DNA of 21,715 nt from Phycisphaerae bacterium (lineage in GTDB: Bacteria; Planctomycetota; Phycisphaerae; Phycisphaerales; SM1A02): positions 1 through 21,715 of the forward strand of contig NZFT01000052.1 in the NCBI GenBank assembly GCA_002690755.1. Reading direction: 5' to 3'. Positions 13,932 to 21,532 of this stretch are shown piece after piece. The stretch's first letter is position 1. Every line of letters begins with the position of its first letter. The translations under genes and the position numbers were made by a program. Under the pieces are notes generated by a model, which saw nothing but the letters and a program-made list of their open reading frames with translations, was not told the origin of the DNA and did no database searches.

Positions 13932-13937
13932 TACGAT
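13932..13937 (+). promoter_or_regulatory. Putative leaderless -10 element TACGAT of dinB
   Basis: TACGAT is followed by six bases (CCGGTG) and then the GTG at 13944. This spacing matches the other leaderless candidates and favours the second of the two adjacent GTG codons as the start. No LexA-type operator was recognised near it. Confidence 0.45.
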
Positions 13938-13943
13938 CCGGTG

Positions 13944-15149
13944 GTGTCGGTCGAACGAACCATCCTCCATCTCGACATGGACGCGTTCTTCGCGTCGGTC
14001 GAGCAGCGGGACGACCCCGCACTGCGGGGGCGACCGGTGCTGGTCGGTGGCCGTGGAGGCCGTGGCGTCGTCGCCGCCGCGAGTTACGAAGCACGCCGCT
14101 CGGGGTGTCGGTCCGCGATGCCGATGGCCGAAGCGCTCCGAAGATGTCCCGAGGCCGTGGTGGTGAAGCCGTCCTTCGCGCGGTACGAGGCGGACTCCAC
14201 CCGCATCATGGAGATCCTCGAGACCGCTTCGCCGATGGTGGAGCCGCTGTCGATCGACGAGGCCTTCATCGACGTCACGGGATCGCAGCGGCTGCTCGGA
14301 AGCGGCCCGGCGATCGCGAAGCGATTGAAGGAGTCGATTCGCGAAGAGCTGGGGCTCACCGCGAGCGTCGGTGTCGCGCCGTGCAAGTTCGTCGCGAAGA
14401 TCGCCTCGGATCTCGAGAAACCCGATGGTCTCACGGTCTTCGAATCGACCGACATCGCGGCGCGACTCGCTTCGCTGCCGATCGAAAGGATGTGGGGCGT
14501 GGGACCGAAGAGTCGGGCCCGTTTCGAAGCTCGCGGCATTCTTCGGTTCGGCGATCTCCAGCGATGGTCGCCGGAGTCCCTCGCGGCGACCTTCGGTGAT
14601 GCGGCCGGGCGATTCCACCTGCTCGCGCACGGCGTCGACGATCGTCCGGTGGTCGGGGACCGGACCGCGAAGTCGGTCGGACACGAACAGACCTTCGGCG
14701 TCGATCTCGGAGATCCTTCGGAGGTCGAGGCGGTCCTGCTGCGACACGTCGAGCGGGTTGGAACCCGGCTTCGCCGTCGCGGACGTCGCGCTCGGGCGGT
14801 CGTGGTGAAGATCCGCGACGGCGCCTTCGTCACCAACACTCGTTCCTCGACGCTCGATCGTCCCACCGACCGCACCGACGTGCTCTGGGAGACGGCGCGG
14901 AGGTTGTTCCGGGCCTGGTCGTTCCGACCCGTCCGCCTCATCGGCATGTCGGCGGAACGATTCGAAGACGACGACCCCGGCCTCTTCTCCGGCATCGATG
15001 AGGAGGAGTCCCGCTCCCGCCGGCTCGACGCCGCGACGGATGCCATCCGTGAACGATTCGGTGGCGAGGCGATCGCCCGCACGGCGGCGTCCTTTCCGCC
15101 TCGGGACGCGCGCGAACGGAGCGAGGGTGAGGAACGTTCGGACCCCTGA
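13944..15149 (+). CDS. dinB: DNA polymerase IV (Y-family)
   Basis: The 401-aa protein is a Y-family translesion polymerase. Catalytic metal ligands are D11 in LDMDAFF and D105-E106 in LSIDEAF. The F16 position corresponds to the steric gate. SVGVAPCKFVAKIASDLEKPDG and MWGVGPKSRARFEARGI (helix-hairpin-helix region) are typical. A little-finger domain follows (SVGHEQTFGVDL, then the VVVKIRDGAF strand). It copies damaged DNA with low fidelity in the cytoplasm. A weak clamp-binding candidate is PGLF near residue 348; no canonical QLxLF is seen. The start is set at the second of two adjacent GTG codons by a TANNNT-N6 promoter. It stands alone, without imuA or lexA neighbours. Confidence 0.94.
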   Translation: MSVERTILHLDMDAFFASVEQRDDPALRGRPVLVGGRGGRGVVAAASYEARRSGCRSAMPMAEALRRCPEAVVVKPSFARYEADSTRIMEILETASPMVEPLSIDEAFIDVTGSQRLLGSGPAIAKRLKESIREELGLTASVGVAPCKFVAKIASDLEKPDGLTVFESTDIAARLASLPIERMWGVGPKSRARFEARGILRFGDLQRWSPESLAATFGDAAGRFHLLAHGVDDRPVVGDRTAKSVGHEQTFGVDLGDPSEVEAVLLRHVERVGTRLRRRGRRARAVVVKIRDGAFVTNTRSSTLDRPTDRTDVLWETARRLFRAWSFRPVRLIGMSAERFEDDDPGLFSGIDEEESRSRRLDAATDAIRERFGGEAIARTAASFPPRDARERSEGEERSDP

Positions 15150-15156
15150 ATTGAAG

Positions 15157-15182
15157 CGCCGCCGCCCCGGGGGGCGACGGCG
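15157..15182. terminator. Bidirectional terminator hairpin between convergent genes
   Basis: A 12-bp GC-rich stem (CGCCGCCGCCCC / GGGGCGACGGCG, one G-T wobble) lies between the convergent stops of dinB (15149) and the M28 peptidase (15210). On the plus strand it is followed by GTCGAGTTT. The position and symmetry suggest it ends both transcripts. Confidence 0.6.
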
Positions 15183-15209
15183 TCGAGTTTCACGATCGGT
15201 GGCCCGGAA

Positions 15210-17123
15210 TCACTTCGGGGCGAGCATCTTCAGGAAGACGATTCGTTCCTCGCCGTCACGTTCGACGAGCACCTGGACCTCGTCGCCGGGGCTCAGCTCG
15301 GCGAGTCGGCTCACCAGTTCGGCACGGGACTTCATGGGGTTCTTGTCCCACTTCTTGATGATGTCGCCGGGCTGGATTCCGCCCTTGTCGGCGGTCGAGT
15401 CGGCGGTGACGTTCACGACCTCGAGGCCGGCGTCATCGGCCAGCTGGCGGGAGCGGATGCCCAGTCGCACCCGGAGGGCGCGGGGTCGGGCGGGGCCGGG
15501 GGCGCGGGCGGAACCCGAATCCGAGTTCGAATCACCGGTCCCGAACGCGAACTTCTCCGGACGCTTCGCGGCGTCGAGGGCGAGTTCGTGGAAGAGCTTG
15601 ACGGTCTTGACGCCGGCGGTCCGGTAGATCTGATCCGGGGTGTCGTCGGGCGTGTGATAGTCGTCGTGGAAGTCCGCGCAGATGGCGAAGAGGACCGGGA
15701 TGCCCTTGCGGTAGAAGCTGGCGTGGTCGCTGCCGCCGCCACGCATTCCCTCCTTGAGGACGATCTCCAGGCCACACTCGTCGAAGAACGGCTGGGCCCA
15801 CTCCCGCATGCCTTCACCGGTGTCGACGCCGGTGACGCTCAATCCCTGTTCGTTGACCCGCCCGATCATGTCGAAGTTGATCATCAGGGCGACGTCATCG
15901 ATCTCGTGCGGGGGGTTGTCGACGTAGTACCGGGAACCGTTGAGGCCGCTCTCCTCGGCGTCGAACGCCGCGAACATGATGGATCGGAGGGGCATGTCCT
16001 CGGGGAGTGCATCGTAGGAGCGTCGCAGGCTCTCGCCCAGCATCATCAGGGCCGCGGCGCCGGAGGCGTTGTCGTCCGCGCCGGGATGAAGATTGCCGGA
16101 GCCTCTTCGGGAACCGAATTCACCCATCCCCAGATGATCGAGGTGACCGCCGATCACGATGTACTCGTCCTTCAGTTCGCCCCGGCCGGGGAGCACGCCG
16201 AGCACGTTCTCGGCAAAGCTCGGGGTTCGTTCGATCGCGCCCGCGGCGGCGACCGATCCCTCGAATTCGACCAGGGTCGTGCCCTGGTCCGCGAGCTTGC
16301 GGAGCTCGAGCAGGGAACGTCCCTTCGGATCGCAGGCGGCGGCGAGCGATTCGCCGGCGTCGGGCGTCATCATGAAGACCGGGACGTCGTCGATGACCTT
16401 CGAGGTGCCTCGCATGAGTTCACCGGAACGGGGGTCGTCCGCGCCGGGGGGGTTGATGAGGATCACGCCGGCGGGGTTTCGCTTCTCGAGCGCACCGAAC
16501 TTGCTCGCGAAGGTCGACTTCCGCGACCAGCGTCGATCGTTCCAGAGACTGTTGCCCGTTTCGTCCATCGGTTCGAATCGCAGCATGACCGCGATCTTGC
16601 CGGTGAGGTCGGTGTCCTCTTCGAAGGACTGATAGTCGTCGTTGCCGTCGTCGATGGAGTATCCGACGAAGACCATCTCGCCTTCGATCTCGCCGTCGCC
16701 GCCGAGTCCGGTGAACTCGAAGTCCGCGCCGAGGTCGAACACGACTTCGCCGTTCGTGCCGTCCACCACCAGGGACTGATCCCGGAACTCCGTCTTGGAT
16801 CCGAGCTCGAAGGCCTGCTTCCAGCTTCGCTCGCCGGTCTGCGCGTCGAACATGCCGGGTTCGAGGCCAGCCTGTTCGTACCAGTAGATCACGTAGTCGC
16901 GTGCGTACTCCATGCCGGGCGTTCCCGGGAGTCGGCCGCCCATCCAGGGGCTGGACAGGATCGTGATGTGGTCGTTGAAGACCCGTTCCTCGACGGGGAC
17001 CTCGATCATCGCCTCGCGGATCCGATCACCCTCCTCGGTCGCGATCGCGGTGGCGGCACCGGCGAGGCCTAGAGTGAGCAGGATCGGGGTGAGGGAGAGG
17101 CGGCGGCATTGAATCGGGTTCAC
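15210..17123 (-). CDS. Secreted M28 zinc aminopeptidase with PA-like insert and C-terminal PDZ domain
   Basis: The 637-aa protein has a signal peptide (about 1-28, LTPILLTLGLAGAATAIA). A PA-like domain lies at about 115-285 (MVFVGYSIDDG, DLTGKIAVMLRF, AGVILINPP). The M28 catalytic domain at about 300-525 shows the di-zinc set: H327 (GGHLDHLG), the DD pair at 350-351 (HPGADDNASG), E390-E391 (FDAEESG), D418 (NFDMIGR) and H490 (DDYHTPDD). A PDZ domain occupies about 548-637 (TADKGGIQPGDIIKKWD). The combination suits an extracytoplasmic aminopeptidase that may recognise or self-regulate through the PDZ domain. The GTG at 17123 is chosen because it directly precedes the signal; GGAG lies about ten bases upstream. 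In-frame sequence to 17606 lies opposite another gene and is rejected. Confidence 0.9.
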   Translation of the reverse strand: MNPIQCRRLSLTPILLTLGLAGAATAIATEEGDRIREAMIEVPVEERVFNDHITILSSPWMGGRLPGTPGMEYARDYVIYWYEQAGLEPGMFDAQTGERSWKQAFELGSKTEFRDQSLVVDGTNGEVVFDLGADFEFTGLGGDGEIEGEMVFVGYSIDDGNDDYQSFEEDTDLTGKIAVMLRFEPMDETGNSLWNDRRWSRKSTFASKFGALEKRNPAGVILINPPGADDPRSGELMRGTSKVIDDVPVFMMTPDAGESLAAACDPKGRSLLELRKLADQGTTLVEFEGSVAAAGAIERTPSFAENVLGVLPGRGELKDEYIVIGGHLDHLGMGEFGSRRGSGNLHPGADDNASGAAALMMLGESLRRSYDALPEDMPLRSIMFAAFDAEESGLNGSRYYVDNPPHEIDDVALMINFDMIGRVNEQGLSVTGVDTGEGMREWAQPFFDECGLEIVLKEGMRGGGSDHASFYRKGIPVLFAICADFHDDYHTPDDTPDQIYRTAGVKTVKLFHELALDAAKRPEKFAFGTGDSNSDSGSARAPGPARPRALRVRLGIRSRQLADDAGLEVVNVTADSTADKGGIQPGDIIKKWDKNPMKSRAELVSRLAELSPGDEVQVLVERDGEERIVFLKMLAPK

Positions 17124-17177
17124 GGTGTGTTGACTCCGGGTCGTGAAGAGCGACCATTCGATGGATCGGAAGGGTGG

Positions 17178-17183
17178 AGCATA
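17178..17183 (-). promoter_or_regulatory. Putative -10 element TATGCT for the M28 peptidase
   Basis: On the minus strand TATGCT lies 54 bases before the GTG start and would give a leader of about 47 bases containing the GGAG site. It is the only TANNNT noticed in the region between the M28 gene and the divergent gene at 17319. Weak evidence. Confidence 0.3.
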
Positions 17184-17306
17184 GGGCGGGGCCGCCGCCC
17201 GGGTCGAATTCCGGCGTGACGCCCCCGGGGGATCCCCGGACGCCGGTTCGGATTCAACCGCCGGTTCCCACGAGGGTTGCACGCCCCGGGCGGTACCCGG
17301 GACGCT

Positions 17307-17312
17307 TAGACT
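17307..17312 (+). promoter_or_regulatory. Putative leaderless -10 element TAGACT
   Basis: TAGACT ends exactly six bases before the ATG at 17319. Only a G-run directly against the ATG precedes it, too close to act as a ribosome site. TTGCAC at 17277-17282 is too far (24 bases) for a normal -35 box. Confidence 0.5.
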
Positions 17313-17318
17313 CGGGGC

Positions 17319-18659
17319 ATGACCACGCACGTCGATCGGCTCTGGCGTCTTCGTACCACCGCGATTCCCGTCCTCACCCTGTTCCTGGTCGCCGCGGTCG
17401 CACCGGCGGCGATCCACCCTCAGGACGGACCGCACGTCGACGTCCGGATCTCGATCGACGAATCCGCGGTGGTGGTCCGGCTCGAGATGAACCTGGTCTT
17501 CCTCGATCACATCGTCGACTTCCCCCGGGAGGATCCGGCTCGGATCTCCACCGTCGAGTGGCCGGCGCTTCAGCCGCTCCTGCTGGACTTCTTCACCCGG
17601 CGTCACCCGCTGCGGATCGACGGTCGAGTCACCGCGCCTTCGGTGGAGGGTCTTCAGATCAACGACCCGGATCTCGCGCTGCTGCCCTTGTTTCCGATCT
17701 CGGGCGAACGCGGTCTTCGAAAGATTCGCTTCGAGTTGGAGTATCCGACCGACGGCAAGCCGTCGACGGTTGAGCTTTCCTGGACGACGTTCCCGCCGGA
17801 CATCCTCACGGATCCGGTCGATCCGCCGCCCCTCGACATCGCGGCGGAGCTGGATGCGGAAGGTGTGCGGCAGCCGCTGCTCTTCAGCGGCGATCGCCCG
17901 GGGGTCACCTGGAAGGCGATGGGAGAGTCGATCGACGCCCGCCTCCTCGAGGTTCCGGCCTCACCGGTCGATCCCCCGACCGCGATTCCGATGCTGGCGA
18001 TCGTCCTCTTCGTGACCGGCGGCGTCGTGGTTCTGGCGGGCGTCGTGATGTCGCGAAGTTCCGGCGCTCCGGGGCCTTTCGCGGCGTCGATCGTCCTCGA
18101 GGGTCTGTTGCTGCTCGGTGGCGTCGCGGTGCTGCTCACCGACGTCGGAACGATCGAGATCGGCGGCGGACCCCGCGCACCGGACGCGGCGGAGGCCGAG
18201 GCGATCTTCCGCCCGCTGCATGCGAACGTCTACCGCGCCTTCGACTACGTCGAGGAGTGGGACATCTACGACGCGTTGGATCGAAGCGTCGAAGGCCCCT
18301 TCCTTCAGAAGCTGTACCGCACCATCTTCCAGGGACTCGTGATGCAGGAGGAGGGCGGTGCGGTGGCACGCGTCTCGGACGTTCGGCCGATCGACATCCG
18401 CGTCGGCGACATCCGACGGGAGGACGGCGACGACGGCGTCGTCCGATCGGCCTTCGACGTGGAATGCCGCTGGCAGGTCGAGGGGGTGGTGAGTCACTGG
18501 GGCCACAGTCATCGCCGAATCAACGAGTACGTGGCCGAATGGGACGTCGTCGACGGGCCGAACGGGTGGCGACTGGTCGACGCTCGGATCACCGAGCAGG
18601 ATCGCGTCGATCCCGATGCCAAAGGCGACTTCGGCGTCGGCGATGAATTCGAACTCTGA
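17319..18659 (+). CDS. Membrane-anchored protein of unknown function, three hydrophobic segments
   Basis: The 446-aa protein has a signal or first helix at about 14-32 and a long extracytoplasmic beta-rich region at about 38-215 (VDVRISIDESAVVVRLEMNLVFLDHIV). Two transmembrane helices follow at about 221-243 and 255-273. The C-terminal globular domain at about 290-430 has motifs LHANVYRAFDYVEEWDIYDAL, CRWQVEGVVSHWGHSHRRINEY and WRLVDARI. The last pattern is reminiscent of NTF2-like or SnoaL-type accessory domains, but this is only a resemblance. No family is recognised with confidence. The gene starts from a leaderless promoter, is divergent from the M28 peptidase and converges on the GYF_2 gene with a 19-base gap. 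Confidence 0.85.
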   Translation: MTTHVDRLWRLRTTAIPVLTLFLVAAVAPAAIHPQDGPHVDVRISIDESAVVVRLEMNLVFLDHIVDFPREDPARISTVEWPALQPLLLDFFTRRHPLRIDGRVTAPSVEGLQINDPDLALLPLFPISGERGLRKIRFELEYPTDGKPSTVELSWTTFPPDILTDPVDPPPLDIAAELDAEGVRQPLLFSGDRPGVTWKAMGESIDARLLEVPASPVDPPTAIPMLAIVLFVTGGVVVLAGVVMSRSSGAPGPFAASIVLEGLLLLGGVAVLLTDVGTIEIGGGPRAPDAAEAEAIFRPLHANVYRAFDYVEEWDIYDALDRSVEGPFLQKLYRTIFQGLVMQEEGGAVARVSDVRPIDIRVGDIRREDGDDGVVRSAFDVECRWQVEGVVSHWGHSHRRINEYVAEWDVVDGPNGWRLVDARITEQDRVDPDAKGDFGVGDEFEL

Positions 18660-18674
18660 ATCCCGATCGAGAAG

Positions 18675-18690
18675 CCGATCAGATGATCGG
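18675..18690. terminator. Short stem at a convergent gene junction
   Basis: CCGATC-AGAT-GATCGG forms a 6-bp stem with a four-base loop overlapping the stop of the minus-strand GYF_2 gene. It is placed where both convergent transcripts must end, but the stem is short and no T tract follows. Confidence 0.2.
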
Positions 18691-19647
18691 ATCGACGGGG
18701 GTTCGGCGATCCGCGACCGCCGCATTCCTCGCTTCGTCGAGCCGGCCCAGATGCCAGGCGGTGACGCGTCCGCACGGAAACGTGATCGACTCCCCGCCAT
18801 CCACGACCAGGGCCCGTGAGGTCGAGGTGAGCAGCAGGAGGATTCCGGCAAGGCCGAAGAAGGCCGCGATGATGATGCTCACGGCCCCCGAACTCGCGGC
18901 GAGCGAGGTGCCGGCGGTGGCGTCGAGGGCGGACGTCACCGCGCCGAGGAAGCTTGCGCCCACCAGCGTGAACAGTGCGTTCAACAGCAGGAGCGCGCCG
19001 AAGACCAGTCGGATCGGACCCGTCCGGCGTTCCACGCCGAAGGACCGGACCCGTTCGGGATAGGCGATCCGAGTGGACTGGGTCATGAGGTCCGGAAGGA
19101 CCGCGGCGATCCGTCGGTTCGTGCAGATCAGCACGCCACGCCGTCCGAGCAGCGCGGCGAGGATCGAGTTCCGACTCATGTCGAGGAACGACTGGGTCAC
19201 CGTGAACACGTCGAATTCCCCGGGTAGCCGTTCGACGAGCACGCCGTTCTCGACCAGGGCGTCCGCGTTGGCCGAAGCTCGTGCGAGATCCAGCTCATGG
19301 CCGGAGCCCGGCGACTGGTCGAGGATCGACGGCACGGGCTCGACGGGTGACGGGTCGGTCTCGGGGTCCACCGGATCCAGCATCGGCTCGAGATCCGACG
19401 GCTTCAATCCGAGGTCGTCCTCGCCGTCGAGCGGGGTGGCCGGTCCGGGGATCGGCGCATCGCTTCGCGAGATCGAGGTGCGGTCGCCGAGGCCGGGGAT
19501 CTGTTCGAACGGACTCCAGGTCCGTCCCGTCTCGCGGCGGACGAAATCCCCGGGGCCGAGCCGCTGCTGGTCCGCGAGTTCCCGCAGTTCATCACTGCCG
19601 AACGGGCCGTATTCCCGACCGTCCATGCTTCGGACGATGTATTTCAT
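18679..19647 (-). CDS. GYF_2-domain membrane protein
   Basis: The 322-aa protein begins with a GYF_2 domain (1-52: YIVRSMDGREYGPFGSDELRELADQQRLGPGDFVRR), a small protein-protein interaction fold common at the N-terminus of planctomycete membrane proteins. An acidic, proline-rich linker covers about 53-120. A domain at about 130-205 (RRGVLICTNRRIAAVLPDLMTQSTRIAYPERVRSFGVERR) resembles a PH-like fold, by pattern only. Two transmembrane helices lie at about 213-240 and 253-274, followed by a short C-terminal strand region (SRALVVDGGESITF). The ATG has AGGAG nine bases upstream, so the message is leadered. Function unknown; the GYF_2 domain suggests a partner on the cytoplasmic side. Confidence 0.85.
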   Translation of the reverse strand: MKYIVRSMDGREYGPFGSDELRELADQQRLGPGDFVRRETGRTWSPFEQIPGLGDRTSISRSDAPIPGPATPLDGEDDLGLKPSDLEPMLDPVDPETDPSPVEPVPSILDQSPGSGHELDLARASANADALVENGVLVERLPGEFDVFTVTQSFLDMSRNSILAALLGRRGVLICTNRRIAAVLPDLMTQSTRIAYPERVRSFGVERRTGPIRLVFGALLLLNALFTLVGASFLGAVTSALDATAGTSLAASSGAVSIIIAAFFGLAGILLLLTSTSRALVVDGGESITFPCGRVTAWHLGRLDEARNAAVADRRTPVDPII

Positions 19648-19811
19648 GCACGAGGTCTCCTGCCGGATGCCGGCTCGGGGGGCGCGAGGCTAACCGTCCC
19701 GGGGCGGTCACGCCAGTGGTGACGGCGGGTCTGACCGGCTCTGAGCGAGGGTCGATCCGCCCGGGTCTCGTGGATTCGGGGGTCGGCGCTCGATCTGCGG
19801 CCGTCGCAAGG

Positions 19812-19817
19812 TATCCT
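19812..19817 (+). promoter_or_regulatory. Putative -10 element TATCCT
   Basis: TATCCT lies 26 bases before the GTG at 19844 and would give a leader of about 20 bases that carries a GGAG ribosome site at 19832-19835. A leadered unit, unlike the five with six-base spacing. Confidence 0.35.
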
Positions 19818-19829
19818 CGACGTACCACC

Positions 19830-19847
19830 ATGGAGCCTCTCGCGTGA
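19830..19847 (+). other. Possible five-codon upstream ORF overlapping the next start
   Basis: ATG at 19830 opens a frame encoding MEPLA, whose TGA (19845-19847) overlaps the GTG start at 19844 as GTGA. The ribosome site of the main gene (GGAG) lies inside it. It might couple or tune translation, but it may be chance: the ATG itself has no ribosome site. Confidence 0.15.
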
Positions 19848-21415
19848 TCGATCTCACCTCCATCGTCCTTCCAGACGTTCTCGAACCCGTACTCGGCGGC
19901 CTCGCCGCCGCGAGCGGTGGCGGCGACGATCGGTGGATGCGGCTCCTCGGGCGCCTTCATCCCCTCGTCGTCCACTTTCCGATCGGTCTTGCGATCACCG
20001 CGGCCGTGGTGGAACTGGTGAACATCATCCGTCGTCGACGCGACGCCTCCCCGTTCGCGTTCACTGCGACCGGCATCGCGGCGGGGACGGCGATCATCGC
20101 CGCGTTCTTCGGGTGGTTGAACGCCGACTACGAAGGGGCGACGCAGGGGACGACGCTCTTCCTGCACCGATGGCTCGGCATCATCGCGGCCGGCGGCCTG
20201 TCGATCGTCTTTCTCGCCGGCATCGCAGGGCGGAGCGGCATTCGCATCACGGCTTTCAATGGATATCGATGGGGACTTCTGGTCTGCGCGATCGTGCTGG
20301 CGGTCGGTTCCCACTTCGGCGGCGAGATGGTCTACGGGAAGGGGTATCTCACGAAGGTGATCTTCGCCTCGAGTGACAAACCCGCCGTCCCCGCCACCGG
20401 TGCCGAACCCGCCGTCCCGGCGTCCGGTGACGAGACCGCGGCCCCCGTGGGCACCGACGCTCCGGCGGCGGAAGCGGACGCGAGCGGGAACGGGGACTCG
20501 ACTTCGGTGGCCGATGCGTCGACGGTGGACTTTCGTCGCGATGTTCTTCCGATTCTCGACGCACGGTGCGTCGAGTGTCACGGGCCGGACAAGGTCAAGG
20601 GCGACTTGAGACTCGACAGTGAAGCCGCGATCTTCGCGGGCGATCCGGAATGGTGGACCGTGCTCTGGGGGGATCCCGATCACAGCCTTCTTCTCGAACG
20701 GATTCTGCTTCCAGCGGACGATCCGGATGCCATGCCTCCGAACGGCGATCGTCTGACCGCTGCGAACATCGACACGATCCGGACCTGGATCGAATCGGGC
20801 GGCGGGGGCGGTAAGGCGGATGTGGACGCATCGGCGACGATTCCGCCTCCCGCGGCGTCCGTCCCGGATGTCGGTGACGCGGCGGCGATCTCCACCGCGG
20901 CCGACGGGTTGCGGCAGCGTGGCGTGCTCGCGATGCGCATCGCCCAGAATTCCGAGGACTGGGAAGTGAACGCGAGCCTGGTGTCGCCGCCGTTCACGGA
21001 CGACGACTTCAAACTCCTGAAAGGCCTCGAAACGGTACTCGTCCAGGCGAGTTTCAATCGAAGTCAGATCACCGACGCGGGGCTCGATGGCCTCGCCGGA
21101 TTCGATCGGTTGAACGCGCTCCGCCTCGCGCAGACCGAAATCGGTGACGGCGCGGTCGACGCCTTGCTGCGGCTCGAAGGGCTGGAGATTCTGAACCTCT
21201 ACGGGACCCGCATCTCCGATGCCGGTCTGTCCCGGCTTCTGACGCTTCCGAACCTGAAGCGGGTCTACTGCGCCGACAGCGCGGTGACGCCCGAGGGTGT
21301 GGTCGCGGCGATGAAGAACGCCCGTTCCGGACTCGACGTGATCGGCCCGGACGCCGTGTCGGCTGCGGCGGTGAGCGATGCGGAAGCCGCCGACGGCGAA
21401 TCCGCATCCCCTTGA
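19844..21415 (+). CDS. DUF2231-cytochrome c-leucine-rich-repeat fusion membrane protein
   Basis: The 523-aa protein has a membrane module at about 37-165 with the DUF2231 signature LHPLVVHFPIGLAITAAVVEL, four hydrophobic helices and paired histidines (H39, H44, H108, H157). A Pro/Ala/Asp-rich linker covers 176-226. A PSCyt1-type cytochrome c domain follows at about 227-318, with CVECH at 242-246 and MPPNG at 297-301 as likely Met ligand. A leucine-rich-repeat region spans about 385-490 (ITDAGLDGLAGFDRLNALRL, ISDAGLSRLLTLPNLKRV). This points to a membrane-bound, periplasm-facing redox protein. The whole combination occurs in planctomycetes, and its function is unproven. GTG at 19844 has GGAG eight bases upstream and places the membrane module correctly. 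Confidence 0.9.
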   Translation: MIDLTSIVLPDVLEPVLGGLAAASGGGDDRWMRLLGRLHPLVVHFPIGLAITAAVVELVNIIRRRRDASPFAFTATGIAAGTAIIAAFFGWLNADYEGATQGTTLFLHRWLGIIAAGGLSIVFLAGIAGRSGIRITAFNGYRWGLLVCAIVLAVGSHFGGEMVYGKGYLTKVIFASSDKPAVPATGAEPAVPASGDETAAPVGTDAPAAEADASGNGDSTSVADASTVDFRRDVLPILDARCVECHGPDKVKGDLRLDSEAAIFAGDPEWWTVLWGDPDHSLLLERILLPADDPDAMPPNGDRLTAANIDTIRTWIESGGGGGKADVDASATIPPPAASVPDVGDAAAISTAADGLRQRGVLAMRIAQNSEDWEVNASLVSPPFTDDDFKLLKGLETVLVQASFNRSQITDAGLDGLAGFDRLNALRLAQTEIGDGAVDALLRLEGLEILNLYGTRISDAGLSRLLTLPNLKRVYCADSAVTPEGVVAAMKNARSGLDVIGPDAVSAAAVSDAEAADGESASP

Positions 21416-21520
21416 ATCAAATCCGGCTTCGAAGTTCCCGGAAGTCGCATCGGGGGGATTTCATGCCTCCGGTCCGAAAGCAGGAAAGAAGAAGTCTTTC
21501 GATTCGAGGGCTCGTTCCTC

Positions 21521-21526
21521 TATGCT
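21521..21526 (+). promoter_or_regulatory. Putative leaderless -10 element TATGCT
   Basis: TATGCT ends exactly six bases before the ATG at 21533. GGAG sits one base before that ATG, too close for ribosome binding. The rest of 21416-21532 holds only a weak AAATCC / GGATTT inverted repeat that may end the upstream transcript. Confidence 0.5.
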
Positions 21527-21532
21527 TGGAGC

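Noticed and set aside
12647..13978. 443-codon minus-strand open frame opposite the binding lipoprotein
   Set aside because: Arg-rich shadow translation; the plus strand has a lipobox and the NMT1 signature.
15588..17072. 494-codon plus-strand open frame opposite the M28 peptidase
   Set aside because: Shadow frame; the minus strand shows the complete di-zinc residue set.
17124..17606. N-terminal extension of the M28 peptidase
   Set aside because: It would bury the signal peptide and lies opposite the start of the gene at 17319.
19592..20683. 363-codon minus-strand open frame opposite the DUF2231 fusion
   Set aside because: Low-complexity charged translation with no domain; the plus strand encodes recognised domains.
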